Positions 1-8,958 are shown, numbered from the stretch's first letter. The stretch is 24,364 nt of DNA from CAYJPK01 sp964372035 (GCA_964372035.1 CAYJPK010000028.1:1-24364); one strand, 5' to 3'. A program made the numbers and translations. The notes: a model not told the origin generated them from the letters alone.

Positions 1-78
1 TTTTGCACAAAAAGGCGGTTCACTTTCAGAAAAGGGGTTTTGTTTAAATCTAGAGTTTTTTTACGCAAATTCCAGCTG

Positions 79-2583
79 TTAGAACATAAGTTTTAAATTT
101 AGACTTCCTGTATGTACTTGCTGAACAGAGCCGTATTCTCCGTTATAGTTTACGCTTATAGCGAAATTACCTTTTTGATATTCAATTCCTGTGTTTGCAA
201 GAAAAGCTGTAGAATCTTTTGTATAGCTTGTTGTAAAGCTAGTCCCAAGCATACGCACGCCTGTTTCAATATCATTACTGCTTAATTTTTGATTAAGACC
301 AAGACCTGCAGTTAAAGCAAGATTTCCCTTTTCAAGCGCCCATTCGCTACGCCAATCAAGATTAAAAGTAGCATAGATGGCATTATAAGAATTATCATCA
401 TAGCTCATGTTGTAAGCAGAGTTTGCGAATTTAATATCGTAAGAATTTGTTTTTGTGTTAAGATAGCTGATTCCAATTTCTGGGCTAAGGCTGTGATTAT
501 CGGCAATTTCCCAAACATAACCTGTTGCAAGAGCAGCATAAAAAGCATGACCTGTAAAATCGCTGTTGCTTGCAAGTTCACTTGATTTGTAATCACTTTC
601 GCTTTCTTGTATAGAGCCTGTAACTTGCCCACGAAGATACCACTCAGGCGTAAAATTATACGCCGCATGCAAGCCAAGTGCAAATGAAGAACTATCAGTA
701 TCCATACTCATAATATCAGCAGATAAATCAGAAGCACTATAATTCAAATGTCCACCAAAAGAGAATTTTTCACTTAATCTATAATTAATGCCGCCAAAGA
801 CACCATAGCTATTTCCATTATAATCAAGCTTGCTATTATTCACGTGACTAATATAAGGAGTCAAGAATATTTCTAATTTTTTAGGAGTTATGATATCAGA
901 ACCAGCATTAATACCTTGAGCATTGTTTTGTGAGGCTAAGGTTAGACCTGTATATCCTTTAATAATTCCACTACGCAGGGCACTAGAAATATAATTGAAT
1001 TGAGTTTGCGCAATTGTCACAGCTTGTTGCATAGAAATTGCGCCAGGAACTGTTTCTTCATTTACATTGGTATCAATGCGAACGCTTGCGTTATATGGGT
1101 CGTTCCCATTACTAAGCTTTGCAGTCAAAAATGGTACTTCTGTAGTAACTTCTGCTATTGTACCATTTATAAAGGTGGCAGTTGAAGGAATAGCCATGCT
1201 AGATTGATTAATAAGACTAATCATATCAGCTACTTTAAATTCCTTGCCATATGCAAAACCTTGTTCCGCTGTGCCTGGACGCAAAATGAGTTTAGAGTTG
1301 TTGAAAGTGATAGCTTGAGTGTCAATAACTCCAAAAACAGCATCATTTACAGACCAATTTCTCAAGTTAGTTGCAAAAGTGTTAACACTATAGTTGGTAG
1401 TCCCATAAACTTCATAAGCAATACCATTACTTGCTTTTGCGCTAACATACCCTGTATTAGTGACATTATGGCTTGCATTGCCACCTTGAACTTGAGCAAT
1501 ATAGATACCGTAAACCAAATTAGTTCCGCTAGCATTAATAGTTCCACTGTTATGCACATTCAAGTTGCCTGATTTGACCTCGCCATAAATTCCGTAAATA
1601 CTATCAACACCGCTAACATTAATAGTTCCACTGTTGTTAACTTCATGTGAACCTTGCGCAAAATCTAAGCTACTTTGAGCATGTATGCCATGAACCTTGT
1701 TAGCCTGACTTTTAACCGTAATGGTACTGCTATTATTTAGCTTGTGGATACCGGTACCTTCGGCACTCATACCATAAACATTATCGCCAGTACCACCAGT
1801 AGCAGTAATAATGTTGCTATTGTTTAGTGTGTGATTACCGCTACCTTTGGTGCTCATGCCATAAAGTTCAGCACCACTACCATTAACAGAAATAATACCG
1901 CTATTCTCTAAATTATGGTTAGCATCACCAATAGCATATATACCAGAAAGCGTCCCCACACCACGAACAGTAATATTATTACTATTGATTAGGCTATTAT
2001 TGCCACCACTAGCTGTGACAAACATACCCTGAACATTATTTTTACCGCTAGCATTGATAGTTCCGCTATTAACAAGACTTTGACTACCTGTACCCGCAAC
2101 AGTCGCACTCATGCCAAAAACATTGTCGCCACCACTAACATTAATAGTTCCGCTATTATTAAGCACATGAGAACCTGAAACTGCAGCATCAGCAAGCATT
2201 CCAACAACAGCGTCAGCACTAGCATTATGAATTGTTATATCGCCAAAGTTACTAAAGTTATAGCTTGCAGAGGCGTTACTACTACCAAGCATTCCTGTGT
2301 ATGTAACAATTCTTTGCGAGCCTTGGGAATTAACATGCTCGATTTTAAGACCATTAAGAATTGAGCCATAGTTATTTAGAATTAGGTCTTGGCTGCTAGC
2401 TTGCATACCGCCGTTAATAGTTGTTCCTTTTGGGTTAGTTGCCGCAAAAGCACTATCTACCAATGAAAAATTTACAAGCACGCTTAGCGCCATAAGAGAG
2501 CCAAAGCCTTTTAAAAATTTTCGCTTTTTCAGCATAGCTCTACAGCTATTTTTTAGATTTCTAGTCTTGTTCTTTGGTAACAT
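79..2583 (-). CDS. Autotransporter with repetitive beta-helix passenger
   Basis: An 834-residue type Va autotransporter. The start is well supported: AAGGAG lies six bases before the ATG. Residues 1-47 form a long basic signal peptide with probable cleavage after SAFA. The passenger (about 108-395) is built from roughly ten degenerate units of 25-33 residues with a core like NNSGTINVSG followed by YGMSA/YGIY, typical of a right-handed beta-helix. A non-repetitive stretch (about 400-510) and a predicted helix (about 515-541) lead into a beta-barrel translocator (about 566-834) of amphipathic strands ending in the terminal Phe expected for BAM recognition. No protease or lipase catalytic motif was recognised, so an adhesin or surface-structural role is inferred. 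It lies 110 bp beyond the epimerase gene in the same direction and has a good RBS; whether it belongs to the polysaccharide operon is unknown. Confidence 0.85.
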   Translation of the reverse strand: MLPKNKTRNLKNSCRAMLKKRKFLKGFGSLMALSVLVNFSLVDSAFAATNPKGTTINGGMQASSQDLILNNYGSILNGLKIEHVNSQGSQRIVTYTGMLGSSNASASYNFSNFGDITIHNASADAVVGMLADAAVSGSHVLNNSGTINVSGGDNVFGMSATVAGTGSQSLVNSGTINASGKNNVQGMFVTASGGNNSLINSNNITVRGVGTLSGIYAIGDANHNLENSGIISVNGSGAELYGMSTKGSGNHTLNNSNIITATGGTGDNVYGMSAEGTGIHKLNNSSTITVKSQANKVHGIHAQSSLDFAQGSHEVNNSGTINVSGVDSIYGIYGEVKSGNLNVHNSGTINASGTNLVYGIYIAQVQGGNASHNVTNTGYVSAKASNGIAYEVYGTTNYSVNTFATNLRNWSVNDAVFGVIDTQAITFNNSKLILRPGTAEQGFAYGKEFKVADMISLINQSSMAIPSTATFINGTIAEVTTEVPFLTAKLSNGNDPYNASVRIDTNVNEETVPGAISMQQAVTIAQTQFNYISSALRSGIIKGYTGLTLASQNNAQGINAGSDIITPKKLEIFLTPYISHVNNSKLDYNGNSYGVFGGINYRLSEKFSFGGHLNYSASDLSADIMSMDTDSSSFALGLHAAYNFTPEWYLRGQVTGSIQESESDYKSSELASNSDFTGHAFYAALATGYVWEIADNHSLSPEIGISYLNTKTNSYDIKFANSAYNMSYDDNSYNAIYATFNLDWRSEWALEKGNLALTAGLGLNQKLSSNDIETGVRMLGTSFTTSYTKDSTAFLANTGIEYQKGNFAISVNYNGEYGSVQQVHTGSLNLKLMF
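1399..2262 (-). repeat. Passenger repeats of the autotransporter (about 10 units)
   Basis: This part of the autotransporter gene encodes about ten degenerate tandem units of 25-33 residues. The recurring pattern is a hydrophobic residue then NNSGTINVSG or a variant, a short acidic/polar turn, then YGM/YGI plus a Gly/Ala-rich stretch. Several DNA segments coding for the 'NSGTIN(V/A)SG' core are close to identical, so the region could recombine and change repeat number. Unit borders are approximate because the copies have diverged. Confidence 0.75.
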
Positions 2584-2693
2584 TTCAAGCTCCTTATAGT
2601 TACATCATGCAATAAAAGTAATCTTTGATTCCTTATTTCTTGCCTTTTTATTTTTTAGCTATTAAATTTCTTGCTATAATATCTTTTTCATCA

Positions 2694-3716
2694 TTAAACT
2701 AAGCTTGCATACCATGCAGCAGCAAGTTCTAGACCTTGCTTAACATCGTATTGTGGTTCATAGCCTAAGAGTGTTTTTGCACGAGTTATGTCAGCTAGTG
2801 AATGGCGAACATCACCCTGCCTAAATTCTCTATACACAGGGGCTGTTTGTGTTATATTTTTGTTATATTTTAAAACTTCTTGGCGAATTATTTCATATAA
2901 CTCATTTAGCGTTGTTCTTTGTCCAAACGCAACATTATAAACTTTATTTACGCCATTTTCATCAGCAAGAGCAGCCAGAATATTGGCTTGCACCACATTA
3001 TCTATGTAGCAAAAATCACGTGAGGTTTCACCATCACCATTGATATATACTGCCTTATCCTCAAACAAAGCAGCATACCATAAGGGGATAACAGCTGCAT
3101 AAGCACCATTTGGATCTTGTCTTTTACCAAATACATTAAAATAACGTAAGCCAATTGCTTTAAAGTCGTAAGCAGTTGAAAAAACGTCAGCATAAAGTTC
3201 ATTCACGTATTTTGTTACAGCATATGGCGAGAGCGGTGAGCCTATACGGTCTTCTTGTTTAGGTAATGTTGGTTCAGTCCCATAAGTCGATGAAGAGGCA
3301 GCATATACAAAGTTTTTAACCTTGGCATCACGGCTTGCAACGAGCATATTTAAAAATCCATCAATATTACACGCATTAGCAGTTATTGGGTCATCAATAG
3401 AAAATGGTACAGAGCCAAGGGCTGCTTGGTGCAATACATAATCAACCCCTTCACATGCTTTATGGCAAGTTTCAAGGTTTCGTATGTCACCCTCAATAAA
3501 AGTTAAATTTTCCCATAGCTTTTCACCAACAATTTCTTTAACTATATCTAAATTCTTCTGATAACCTCTGATGAAATTATCTAAGCCAATAACTTTTTGA
3601 TTGTTTAAGAGTAAAGTTTCCAGTAGGTTTGAGCCGATAAATCCTGCAACACCTGTCACCAGCCAAGTTGCTGGTTTTTTTTGAAGTTGTTCTAAAGTCT
3701 TAGTATAATCTTTCAT
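2694..3716 (-). CDS. UDP-N-acetylglucosamine 4-epimerase (TviC/WbpP-like)
   Basis: An extended short-chain dehydrogenase that interconverts UDP-GlcNAc and UDP-GalNAc, or their uronic acids, in the cytoplasm. Numbered from the chosen start, it has the Rossmann motif TGVAGFIGS (21-29), a serine cluster SSSTYG (141-146) and the catalytic YAVTK (Tyr165, Lys169). The ATG at 3716 is preferred over one at 3737: a GAGGA lies four bases before it, the upstream ATG has no ribosome site, and the resulting 340 residues match the WbpP family length of about 341. The Ser triplet and the lack of a bulky residue at the hexose pocket resemble the group acting on N-acetylated sugars; this sub-specificity is inferred. 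It follows the UDP-sugar dehydrogenase by about 28 bp, the same pairing as tviB-tviC in Vi antigen and wbpA-type/wbpP loci. Confidence 0.88.
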   Translation of the reverse strand: MKDYTKTLEQLQKKPATWLVTGVAGFIGSNLLETLLLNNQKVIGLDNFIRGYQKNLDIVKEIVGEKLWENLTFIEGDIRNLETCHKACEGVDYVLHQAALGSVPFSIDDPITANACNIDGFLNMLVASRDAKVKNFVYAASSSTYGTEPTLPKQEDRIGSPLSPYAVTKYVNELYADVFSTAYDFKAIGLRYFNVFGKRQDPNGAYAAVIPLWYAALFEDKAVYINGDGETSRDFCYIDNVVQANILAALADENGVNKVYNVAFGQRTTLNELYEIIRQEVLKYNKNITQTAPVYREFRQGDVRHSLADITRAKTLLGYEPQYDVKQGLELAAAWYASLV

Positions 3717-3720
3717 AATA

Positions 3721-3725
3721 TCCTC
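3721..3725 (-). promoter_or_regulatory. RBS that fixes the epimerase start
   Basis: GAGGA on the minus strand, four bases upstream of the ATG at 3716. The alternative ATG at 3737 has only AT-rich sequence before it, so this site decides the start. Confidence 0.6.
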
Positions 3726-3744
3726 ATTAACAAACATTTATTGT

Positions 3745-5055
3745 TTATAAACGCCACAGGCTAAATCCAAAATCTTCCATGCTTTTTCTATCTAAGTTGC
3801 TTTTTATATCAAGGATTGTAACTTGTTTATCACCAAACATTTTTTGTATGTTTTGCGGTGTGATGTTTTTAAATAGCTCGTGTGCAACAGCAAATATAAT
3901 TGCATCAAGATCTTGAAAATCCTCTAAATTTTTTAACTCAAAACCATATTCTTCTAATACTTGTGCACTATCAGCAACAGGATCATGCACTAAAGGAATA
4001 ATGTTAAAGTCTTTTAATTCTTCAATAATATCAATGATGCGTGTGTTGCGTGTGTCAGGTACATTTTCCTTAAAAGTAAAACCTAAAATACCAACTTTCG
4101 CATTTTTAACATTATTTCCTGAATCTATAAGCTTTTTTATACAGGTGCTTGCAATGTGTTTTCCCATGCTAGTATTTATGCGCCGCCCAGCTAAGATTAC
4201 TTCTGGGTGATATCCAACTTCTTGTGCTTTATATGTAAGATAATATGGATCAACGCCAATACAGTGTCCGCCTACAAGACCTGGGCGAAAAGGTAAGAAG
4301 TTCCATTTTGTTCCTGATGCTTCTAAAACATCAAGAGTATCAATTCCTAGTTTATCAAAAATAAGAGCTAGCTCGTTTATCAGTGCGATATTAATATCAC
4401 GTTGAGTATTTTCAATAACCTTACATGCTTCAGCAACTTTTATGCTAGATGCCTTGTGAATACCTGCAGTGATAATCGCTCCATAAAGCTCGCTAAGGGT
4501 TTCTAGTGTTAGTTCGTCAGAGCCAGCAACAACTTTACAAATAGTCTCTAGGCGATTAACCTTATCGCCTGGATTAATTCGTTCCGGGGAATATCCAACA
4601 CTAAAATCTTTGCCAAAAATCATGCCTGATTCTTTTTCTAATACAGGCACACATTCTTCCTCTGTTACGCCTGGATAAACCGTAGACTCATAGCAAACAA
4701 TACAATTTTTTGGCATGTTTTGACCAACAGTTTTGCTCGCACTAAGTACTTGGTTTAAATCAGGGGTGCAGTGCTCATCTACTGGTGTTGGCACAGCAAC
4801 AATAATTACTTGAGCTTGCGCTAATAGCTTAGGATCATGAGTAAAATTTGCTGTTGTTATTGCAAGTTCTTCGTGTTCTACTTCTAAGGTATTATCATAT
4901 CCCTCATTTAGCATACTTACTCTGCTTTTGTTAATATCAAATCCAATTACATCGAATTTTTTTGCTAGCGATACTGCAAGAGGAAGCCCAACATAGCCTA
5001 AACCAACTACAGCAACTTTGGTGTTGTTAATGTCAATAATTGTTTTGTCTTTCAT
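3745..5055 (-). CDS. UDP-N-acetyl-hexosamine 6-dehydrogenase (TviB/WbpA-like)
   Basis: A 436-residue NAD-dependent nucleotide-sugar dehydrogenase that oxidises the C6 hydroxyl of a UDP-HexNAc to a carboxylate in two steps, giving UDP-GlcNAcA or UDP-GalNAcA. Visible features: N-terminal Rossmann GLGYVGLP (18-25), VPTPVDEHCTPDL (88-100), YSPERINPGD (155-164), helix AEACKVIENTQRD and the active-site cysteine Cys265 in GGHCIGVDPYYL. A C-terminal UDP-binding domain follows, with GFTFKENVPDTRNTR. YSPERINPGD together with the VDPYYL ending resembles the TviB/WbpA branch acting on N-acetylated substrates rather than UDP-glucose 6-dehydrogenases; the precise substrate is inferred. The start ATG has only a weak AGAAG ribosome site. 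A 95-bp leader with a 29-bp tandem repeat precedes it, so this gene and the epimerase may have their own promoter. Confidence 0.9.
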   Translation of the reverse strand: MKDKTIIDINNTKVAVVGLGYVGLPLAVSLAKKFDVIGFDINKSRVSMLNEGYDNTLEVEHEELAITTANFTHDPKLLAQAQVIIVAVPTPVDEHCTPDLNQVLSASKTVGQNMPKNCIVCYESTVYPGVTEEECVPVLEKESGMIFGKDFSVGYSPERINPGDKVNRLETICKVVAGSDELTLETLSELYGAIITAGIHKASSIKVAEACKVIENTQRDINIALINELALIFDKLGIDTLDVLEASGTKWNFLPFRPGLVGGHCIGVDPYYLTYKAQEVGYHPEVILAGRRINTSMGKHIASTCIKKLIDSGNNVKNAKVGILGFTFKENVPDTRNTRIIDIIEELKDFNIIPLVHDPVADSAQVLEEYGFELKNLEDFQDLDAIIFAVAHELFKNITPQNIQKMFGDKQVTILDIKSNLDRKSMEDFGFSLWRL

Positions 5056-5074
5056 ATCTTCTACCTAATTTATT

Positions 5075-5132
5075 ATAAAATTGTTTTCATATAAACTATT
5101 AATATATACTTGTTTTAATATCAACTATTAAA
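5075..5132 (-). repeat. Tandem 29-bp direct repeat upstream of the dehydrogenase
   Basis: On the minus strand two adjacent 29-bp units (5132-5104 and 5103-5075) match at about 24 of 29 positions; the first 23 bases match at 20. The shared core is TTAATAGTTNATATNAAAAC. A TATAAT hexamer (5077-5072) overlaps the end of the second unit, about 17 bp before the start codon. A duplicated operator or promoter element for the UDP-sugar genes is possible, but AT-rich sequence can produce such repeats by chance or slippage. Confidence 0.55.
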
Positions 5133-5150
5133 GGTGTAAATACTTTAATT

Positions 5151-5315
5151 TTAAAGCAATACATTTTCAGCTTTTTTTTTGTTTTGCCATAAAGCATCTC
5201 CAGCTTCTAGTTGAGCTTTTTTTAGTTTTCTTTTCTCTTCTGCACTTGTGTGTATGCCATTTTTTTCTTTTGTGATTGCAGGAGCTTGAAACGCATCTTT
5301 ACTTATTGCACCTTC
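5151..5315 (-). CDS. C-terminal fragment beyond the gap, probably the tail of the ligase-like protein
   Basis: A 54-codon open frame running out of the N gap to a TAA at 5151. The product is hydrophilic and rich in Lys, Glu and Ala, beginning EGAISKDAFQAPAITKEK and ending KKKAENVLL, with no membrane segment or recognised domain. No start codon with a ribosome site is visible in it, so it is the end of a gene that starts in or before the gap. The simplest reading is the cytoplasmic tail of the membrane protein at 5416-6586. With exactly 100 Ns the two frames do not match; they would if the true gap length leaves remainder 2 on division by 3. It could instead be the end of a different gene lying inside a longer gap. 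Confidence 0.5.
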   Translation of the reverse strand, partial: EGAISKDAFQAPAITKEKNGIHTSAEEKRKLKKAQLEAGDALWQNKKKAENVLL

Positions 5316-5415
5316 NNNNNNNNNNNNNNNNNNNNNNNNNNNNNNNNNNNNNNNNNNNNNNNNNNNNNNNNNNNNNNNNNNNNNNNNNNNNNNNNNNNNN
5401 NNNNNNNNNNNNNNN
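5316..5415. other. Assembly gap of exactly 100 N
   Basis: A run of 100 N at 5316-5415, the conventional placeholder for a scaffold gap of unknown size. It interrupts coding sequence. Any translation across it is meaningless, and additional genes cannot be excluded here. Confidence 0.98.
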
Positions 5416-6586
5416 TTTGTAGAGCAAAAGCTTCCTTTTTTTGATAATCTAAAAACATTATCGTGCCCATACAAAACATGACATAGGTGATTGGTGAATA
5501 TGCATGAGAAACAAAAAATCCACCAATACAAAAGCCAATAATACTCATGCGAAAAAAAGTATACAAAGCTTGTTGATTTGCTGATAAAAATTTTGCTTTG
5601 CTAGCCTGGATTGAAAATTTGTGCATGGTATAAAGCATTGCACAAAAAGCAAATAAGCCTAAAATACCTAGCTCTACACCAATTTGTAAAAAACTATTAT
5701 GCGCTGTTTTCCAAGGGCTGTCTGAAAGAGTTCCAAGACCTGTAACAATTTGCCCTATGCCTACCCCAAAAATTGGTCTACGAATTATAAGCTCAACGCA
5801 ACTTCCCCATATACCTAAGCGACTGTCGCCAGATTTAACAAGATTATAATCTGTTCCGTCAATTACACTTTGAATTCTCTCCCAAAGCGCATCGCCAGCA
5901 AAACTTGCAAATATACTTGCTCCAATAAGGCTTATACAAATAAGCAAGATACGACGCTTTTTGGCTAAAATAATGGCATAAATAGTCATGCCCACCAAGG
6001 CTAATAAGCCACCTCTTGAGCCAGTAAGCGCAATACTTCCAACGGCACATGCAGTCGTTGCTATTGAAAAAGCTTTTATAAAGATACCCTTTTTGGTGAT
6101 ACCATGAACTGCAAAAGGTAGGTAGACAACGCAAAGCAAGGCAATGTCATTTGGGTCATAAGTACTGCTAACACTAATTCTGCCATCAACAGTTTGAGCA
6201 AGCATTTGCATTGATATTAAAAAAAGCACTGATATTAGGCATAGTTGAAAGTTTTCAATGTTTCTTCTTCCTAGTGCAACTATAATTGACGAACCAAGCA
6301 ATAGACGTAAATATCCAAGATATTTACTAATAGCATCTCCAGGGTATACGCTAAAAGGAATACCAAAAAAAGCAATTACTAAAATAATAAGCAAATATTT
6401 TTTTATATTGCTTTTGCTCAAAAATAATGCAATACCCTGTGAATTTGTTGCAAATACAACGATTAAGCCAAGGGCAATACTCACTTTCCCTAGTTGTAGT
6501 GGTGTAAGGAAAGGGAAAAGTTCTTGAAAGCGCCCTAGAGTTACAAACACAAGGAGCCAAAGAGCAATATTAGATACTACTTGCAT
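5416..6586 (-). CDS. O-antigen ligase/polymerase family membrane protein (partial, cut by gap)
   Basis: 390 codons of a polytopic inner-membrane protein with about ten hydrophobic helices, truncated by the gap. Family marks of the Wzy_C/WaaL superfamily are present: DPNDIAL (144-150), TGSRGG (188-193), a long loop after the helix ending near residue 232, then DSRLGIWGSCVELI and TAHNSFLQIGVELGILGLF (294-312), where the His is the residue usually implicated in catalysis. In exosortase-type loci such a protein is usually annotated as a probable O-glycosylation ligase; in a Wzy-type pathway it would be the periplasmic polymerase. The two cannot be told apart here. The ATG has GGAG seven bases upstream, located in the last codons of the ATP-grasp gene, and only 3 bp separate the two genes, so they are probably co-translated. 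Confidence 0.85.
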
Positions 6587-6589
6587 CTA

Positions 6590-7765
6590 TTATCTCCAAA
6601 TATCGGGCAAAGCATCTTTTTTTCTTTTCAAGATTTTGTTTAGGGTTAGATTAATTCCCCACGCCATAAGGGGTAGTGGGTCTTTAATGCTAAAGTCATC
6701 GTATGCGTCATAATTTATCTTAGAAGAAAACAAACTATATAGCTCTCTTAAAGGGTTTGTTGCCTCTTTTACTTGTGAAATAATGCGTAAAATGTCACCG
6801 CCTAGCCAGCGTGTTCTTGTTCCAATTGTTGCATCATTTGCTAAAAAATCCTCGCAGTTTTTTGCAAGCAAAGCATAATATAAAGGATAATCCACGCCTG
6901 CAGCAATATTTTGTTTTATAGAACCCCAAAAGCGTGGATTAGCATCAATCAAATAACTTTTGTTTTTATTCTCATCTACTATAAAATCTATTTCACATAC
7001 TCCATTCCACTCAAGGTAATCAAGCATTTTTTTTACAGCTTCAAGCGCTTGAGGGTAGTCGTGACTTAGCCTTGTCGTTGGCTGGCCAACTAGTAAAGGA
7101 TAAACAGTTGTGGATTTATAGGAGTCAGCGATAATGTACTTGCCCTTATGATAAATAGCACAAGCACCAATGAGTTGACCCTCTACAAGCTCTTGAACAA
7201 TATAATTTGATGCTAGATAGTCATGATTTTCAATTTGATTTTTAAATTCTTCACAACTATAAATTCTAGTCATTCCCCAACCACCACCACCTTGTTTTGG
7301 CTTTATAATTACAGGAAATGGTAGTTTTTCTATGTTTTCACTTGAACGTAGTATTTCTTCTAGTTCAAAGCTCTGAGGTGTATCAAGATTTAATTCATTT
7401 GCAAGTGCAGTCAAGCTATCTTTTGAGTGAAGCTTTAAAGCTTTTTCATATTCTGGCAAAAGAAAAGATACCCCACTACGCTCTAAAAAAACTTTAAATT
7501 TTAAACAGGTAAAAGTTTCCTCAAGGACAGGTATTAAAATATCAATTTCATTTTCTTGCATAAAATTTGAAATAGTATCAATGAATTTTTCTTGCTCTGT
7601 GAAAGGTGAAGGATAAACCATCGTCCCTTTGCAATAACGTGATACACCAGTCATCGTGAATTTTGTACGATCGCCAGCATATACTTCATAGCCACTTTGA
7701 GCAAGACTACAACAGATTGAATAAGCAACTCGAGTATTAGCAGAGGTGATTAGTACTTTAGCCAT
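6590..7765 (-). CDS. ATP-grasp domain carboxylate-amine ligase-like protein
   Basis: A 391-residue cytoplasmic ATP-grasp enzyme. The N-terminal pre-ATP-grasp domain starts MAKVLITSANTRVAYSICC (Rossmann-like). The ATP-binding core has IIKPKQGGGGWGM (Lys155, Gly-rich loop 159-164), EID (258-260) and the Mg-binding DANPRFWGS (274-282). The architecture resembles CarB/PylC-type ligases, which activate a carboxylate as an acyl phosphate for attack by an amine. The substrate cannot be read from sequence. In this locus, with uronic-acid genes nearby, amidation of a sugar carboxylate or attachment of an amino acid to the polymer precursor is a reasonable inference. It overlaps the acyltransferase gene by 8 bp and has AAAGGA before the ATG, so it is translationally coupled. 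Confidence 0.8.
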   Translation of the reverse strand: MAKVLITSANTRVAYSICCSLAQSGYEVYAGDRTKFTMTGVSRYCKGTMVYPSPFTEQEKFIDTISNFMQENEIDILIPVLEETFTCLKFKVFLERSGVSFLLPEYEKALKLHSKDSLTALANELNLDTPQSFELEEILRSSENIEKLPFPVIIKPKQGGGGWGMTRIYSCEEFKNQIENHDYLASNYIVQELVEGQLIGACAIYHKGKYIIADSYKSTTVYPLLVGQPTTRLSHDYPQALEAVKKMLDYLEWNGVCEIDFIVDENKNKSYLIDANPRFWGSIKQNIAAGVDYPLYYALLAKNCEDFLANDATIGTRTRWLGGDILRIISQVKEATNPLRELYSLFSSKINYDAYDDFSIKDPLPLMAWGINLTLNKILKRKKDALPDIWR

Positions 7766-8951
7766 GGTTTTGTCCTTTTTTGTTTAAGCTAGGTGTAATT
7801 CGCAATTTTAGATTTGTCATTAATTTTTTTTTCATAATAATTTTATATAATTCACATAAAAACCACATTGCAAGGGTCAAAATCATTATTCCAAGTGCTA
7901 AGCCAGTAAAAGAAAACAAACTGTCTTTTATAGAGTCCATAATATTTGCTGGAAGGCGTAAAATAATAAATTTTGCTACACGTATAAGCGTTAGATGAAC
8001 AATATAAAAGAAAAGTGGAGTGCTTCCAAATACTAGGAACATTCTGTTAGTAATTTGATATTTTTCAAATAGAGCTATAGCTAAAAAGCTAATACCAAAG
8101 CCATAAAGTGTAAATTGTAGCGATGGTGGATATTTATTTAAAACAATAATATCAGCTAATGTTTTTAATAAACTATCATGCACTTGCCAAATATTTGGAT
8201 CTCCATAAACACCTGTTAAGCGCAAAAATAAAAATAAAACAAGACATAAAACACCTAATTTTGCCCAAACCCTAATGCTTTTGTCACCAAGTAAGAACAA
8301 GGGTGCTAAGAGATAGCCCATGAGCATCATTGAAAACCATGGCATAATTGGCCATAGATTATAAAGCTGTGCACCCCAAGGTAATTTTACTGGACTTTCA
8401 ATAAAGGCTAATGTCCATAAACTATTTAGTATTGGTGAAGAAAATGAAATTGTTTCAAATAAATTTTGTCCAACAATGGCTGTGAGTGCAAGTGTGAATA
8501 AAAGATACTTATTCCATTTATATATGCACCCTAGTAAAATCATACCAATACCAAGCGGCCATAAAACATGTAGGGTTATAGAACCTCCACTAAAAAAAGA
8601 GAAGTTAAAAAATATTAAAAAATTTAAGCCTGCTATCATAAGTCCACGGTATAGCAAATAATTAAATAGCGAAGCCTTTTCACCACGGCGAATTTGCCAT
8701 AAATAACAACTAGCACCAGCCAAAATTAAAAATGGTGGTGCTATAAAATAACCCACTGTGCAGCGTAGCCAAAAGGAGGCAGTCTCAAAATGTTCGAGTA
8801 AGCCAGCATATATCGGTATTGGGTTTATAGACCCTAAGATAGTTTGCCCCATTCTGGCTAAATTATCTCGCCAGTGGTCAATTATCATAAAAAACATGCA
8901 GATACCCTTTAGCATATCAATAGTATATATTCTTTGTGGCTTAACAGTCAT
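7758..8951 (-). CDS. DUF1624-type membrane acyltransferase (heparan-alpha-glucosaminide N-acetyltransferase-like)
   Basis: A 397-residue polytopic membrane protein with about ten helices. The N-terminal signature is YTIDMLKGICMFFMIIDHWR with Asp25-His26, as in the DUF1624/HGSNAT family and the related acyltransferase-3 proteins, which move acetyl groups across the membrane onto sugars. A second conserved stretch, FFYIVHLTLIRVAKF, lies near the C-terminus. The likely role is O- or N-acetylation of the polymer or its lipid-linked repeat; N-acetylation of amino groups exposed by the neighbouring deacetylase or made by the aminotransferase is possible. The ATG at 8951 is preferred to an in-frame TTG at 8957 because AAGGAT lies nine bases before the ATG and only three before the TTG. 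It starts 7 bp after the glycosyltransferase stop. Confidence 0.8.
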   Translation of the reverse strand: MTVKPQRIYTIDMLKGICMFFMIIDHWRDNLARMGQTILGSINPIPIYAGLLEHFETASFWLRCTVGYFIAPPFLILAGASCYLWQIRRGEKASLFNYLLYRGLMIAGLNFLIFFNFSFFSGGSITLHVLWPLGIGMILLGCIYKWNKYLLFTLALTAIVGQNLFETISFSSPILNSLWTLAFIESPVKLPWGAQLYNLWPIMPWFSMMLMGYLLAPLFLLGDKSIRVWAKLGVLCLVLFLFLRLTGVYGDPNIWQVHDSLLKTLADIIVLNKYPPSLQFTLYGFGISFLAIALFEKYQITNRMFLVFGSTPLFFYIVHLTLIRVAKFIILRLPANIMDSIKDSLFSFTGLALGIMILTLAMWFLCELYKIIMKKKLMTNLKLRITPSLNKKGQNHG

Positions 8952-8958
8952 TTGCAAC

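Noticed and set aside
1..78. Possible terminator after the autotransporter stop
   Set aside because: There are A/T runs and a CAGCTG palindrome, but no stem followed by a T tract on the minus strand that I could support.
1204..1572. Plus-strand open frames opposite the autotransporter passenger
   Set aside because: They arise from the repetitive passenger sequence on the other strand; no ribosome site or recognisable protein.
5303..5315. Continuation of the ligase reading frame across the N run to a stop at 5303
   Set aside because: The gap is an arbitrary 100 N, so the frame beyond it is not meaningful; the longer 54-codon frame on that side looks genuinely coding.
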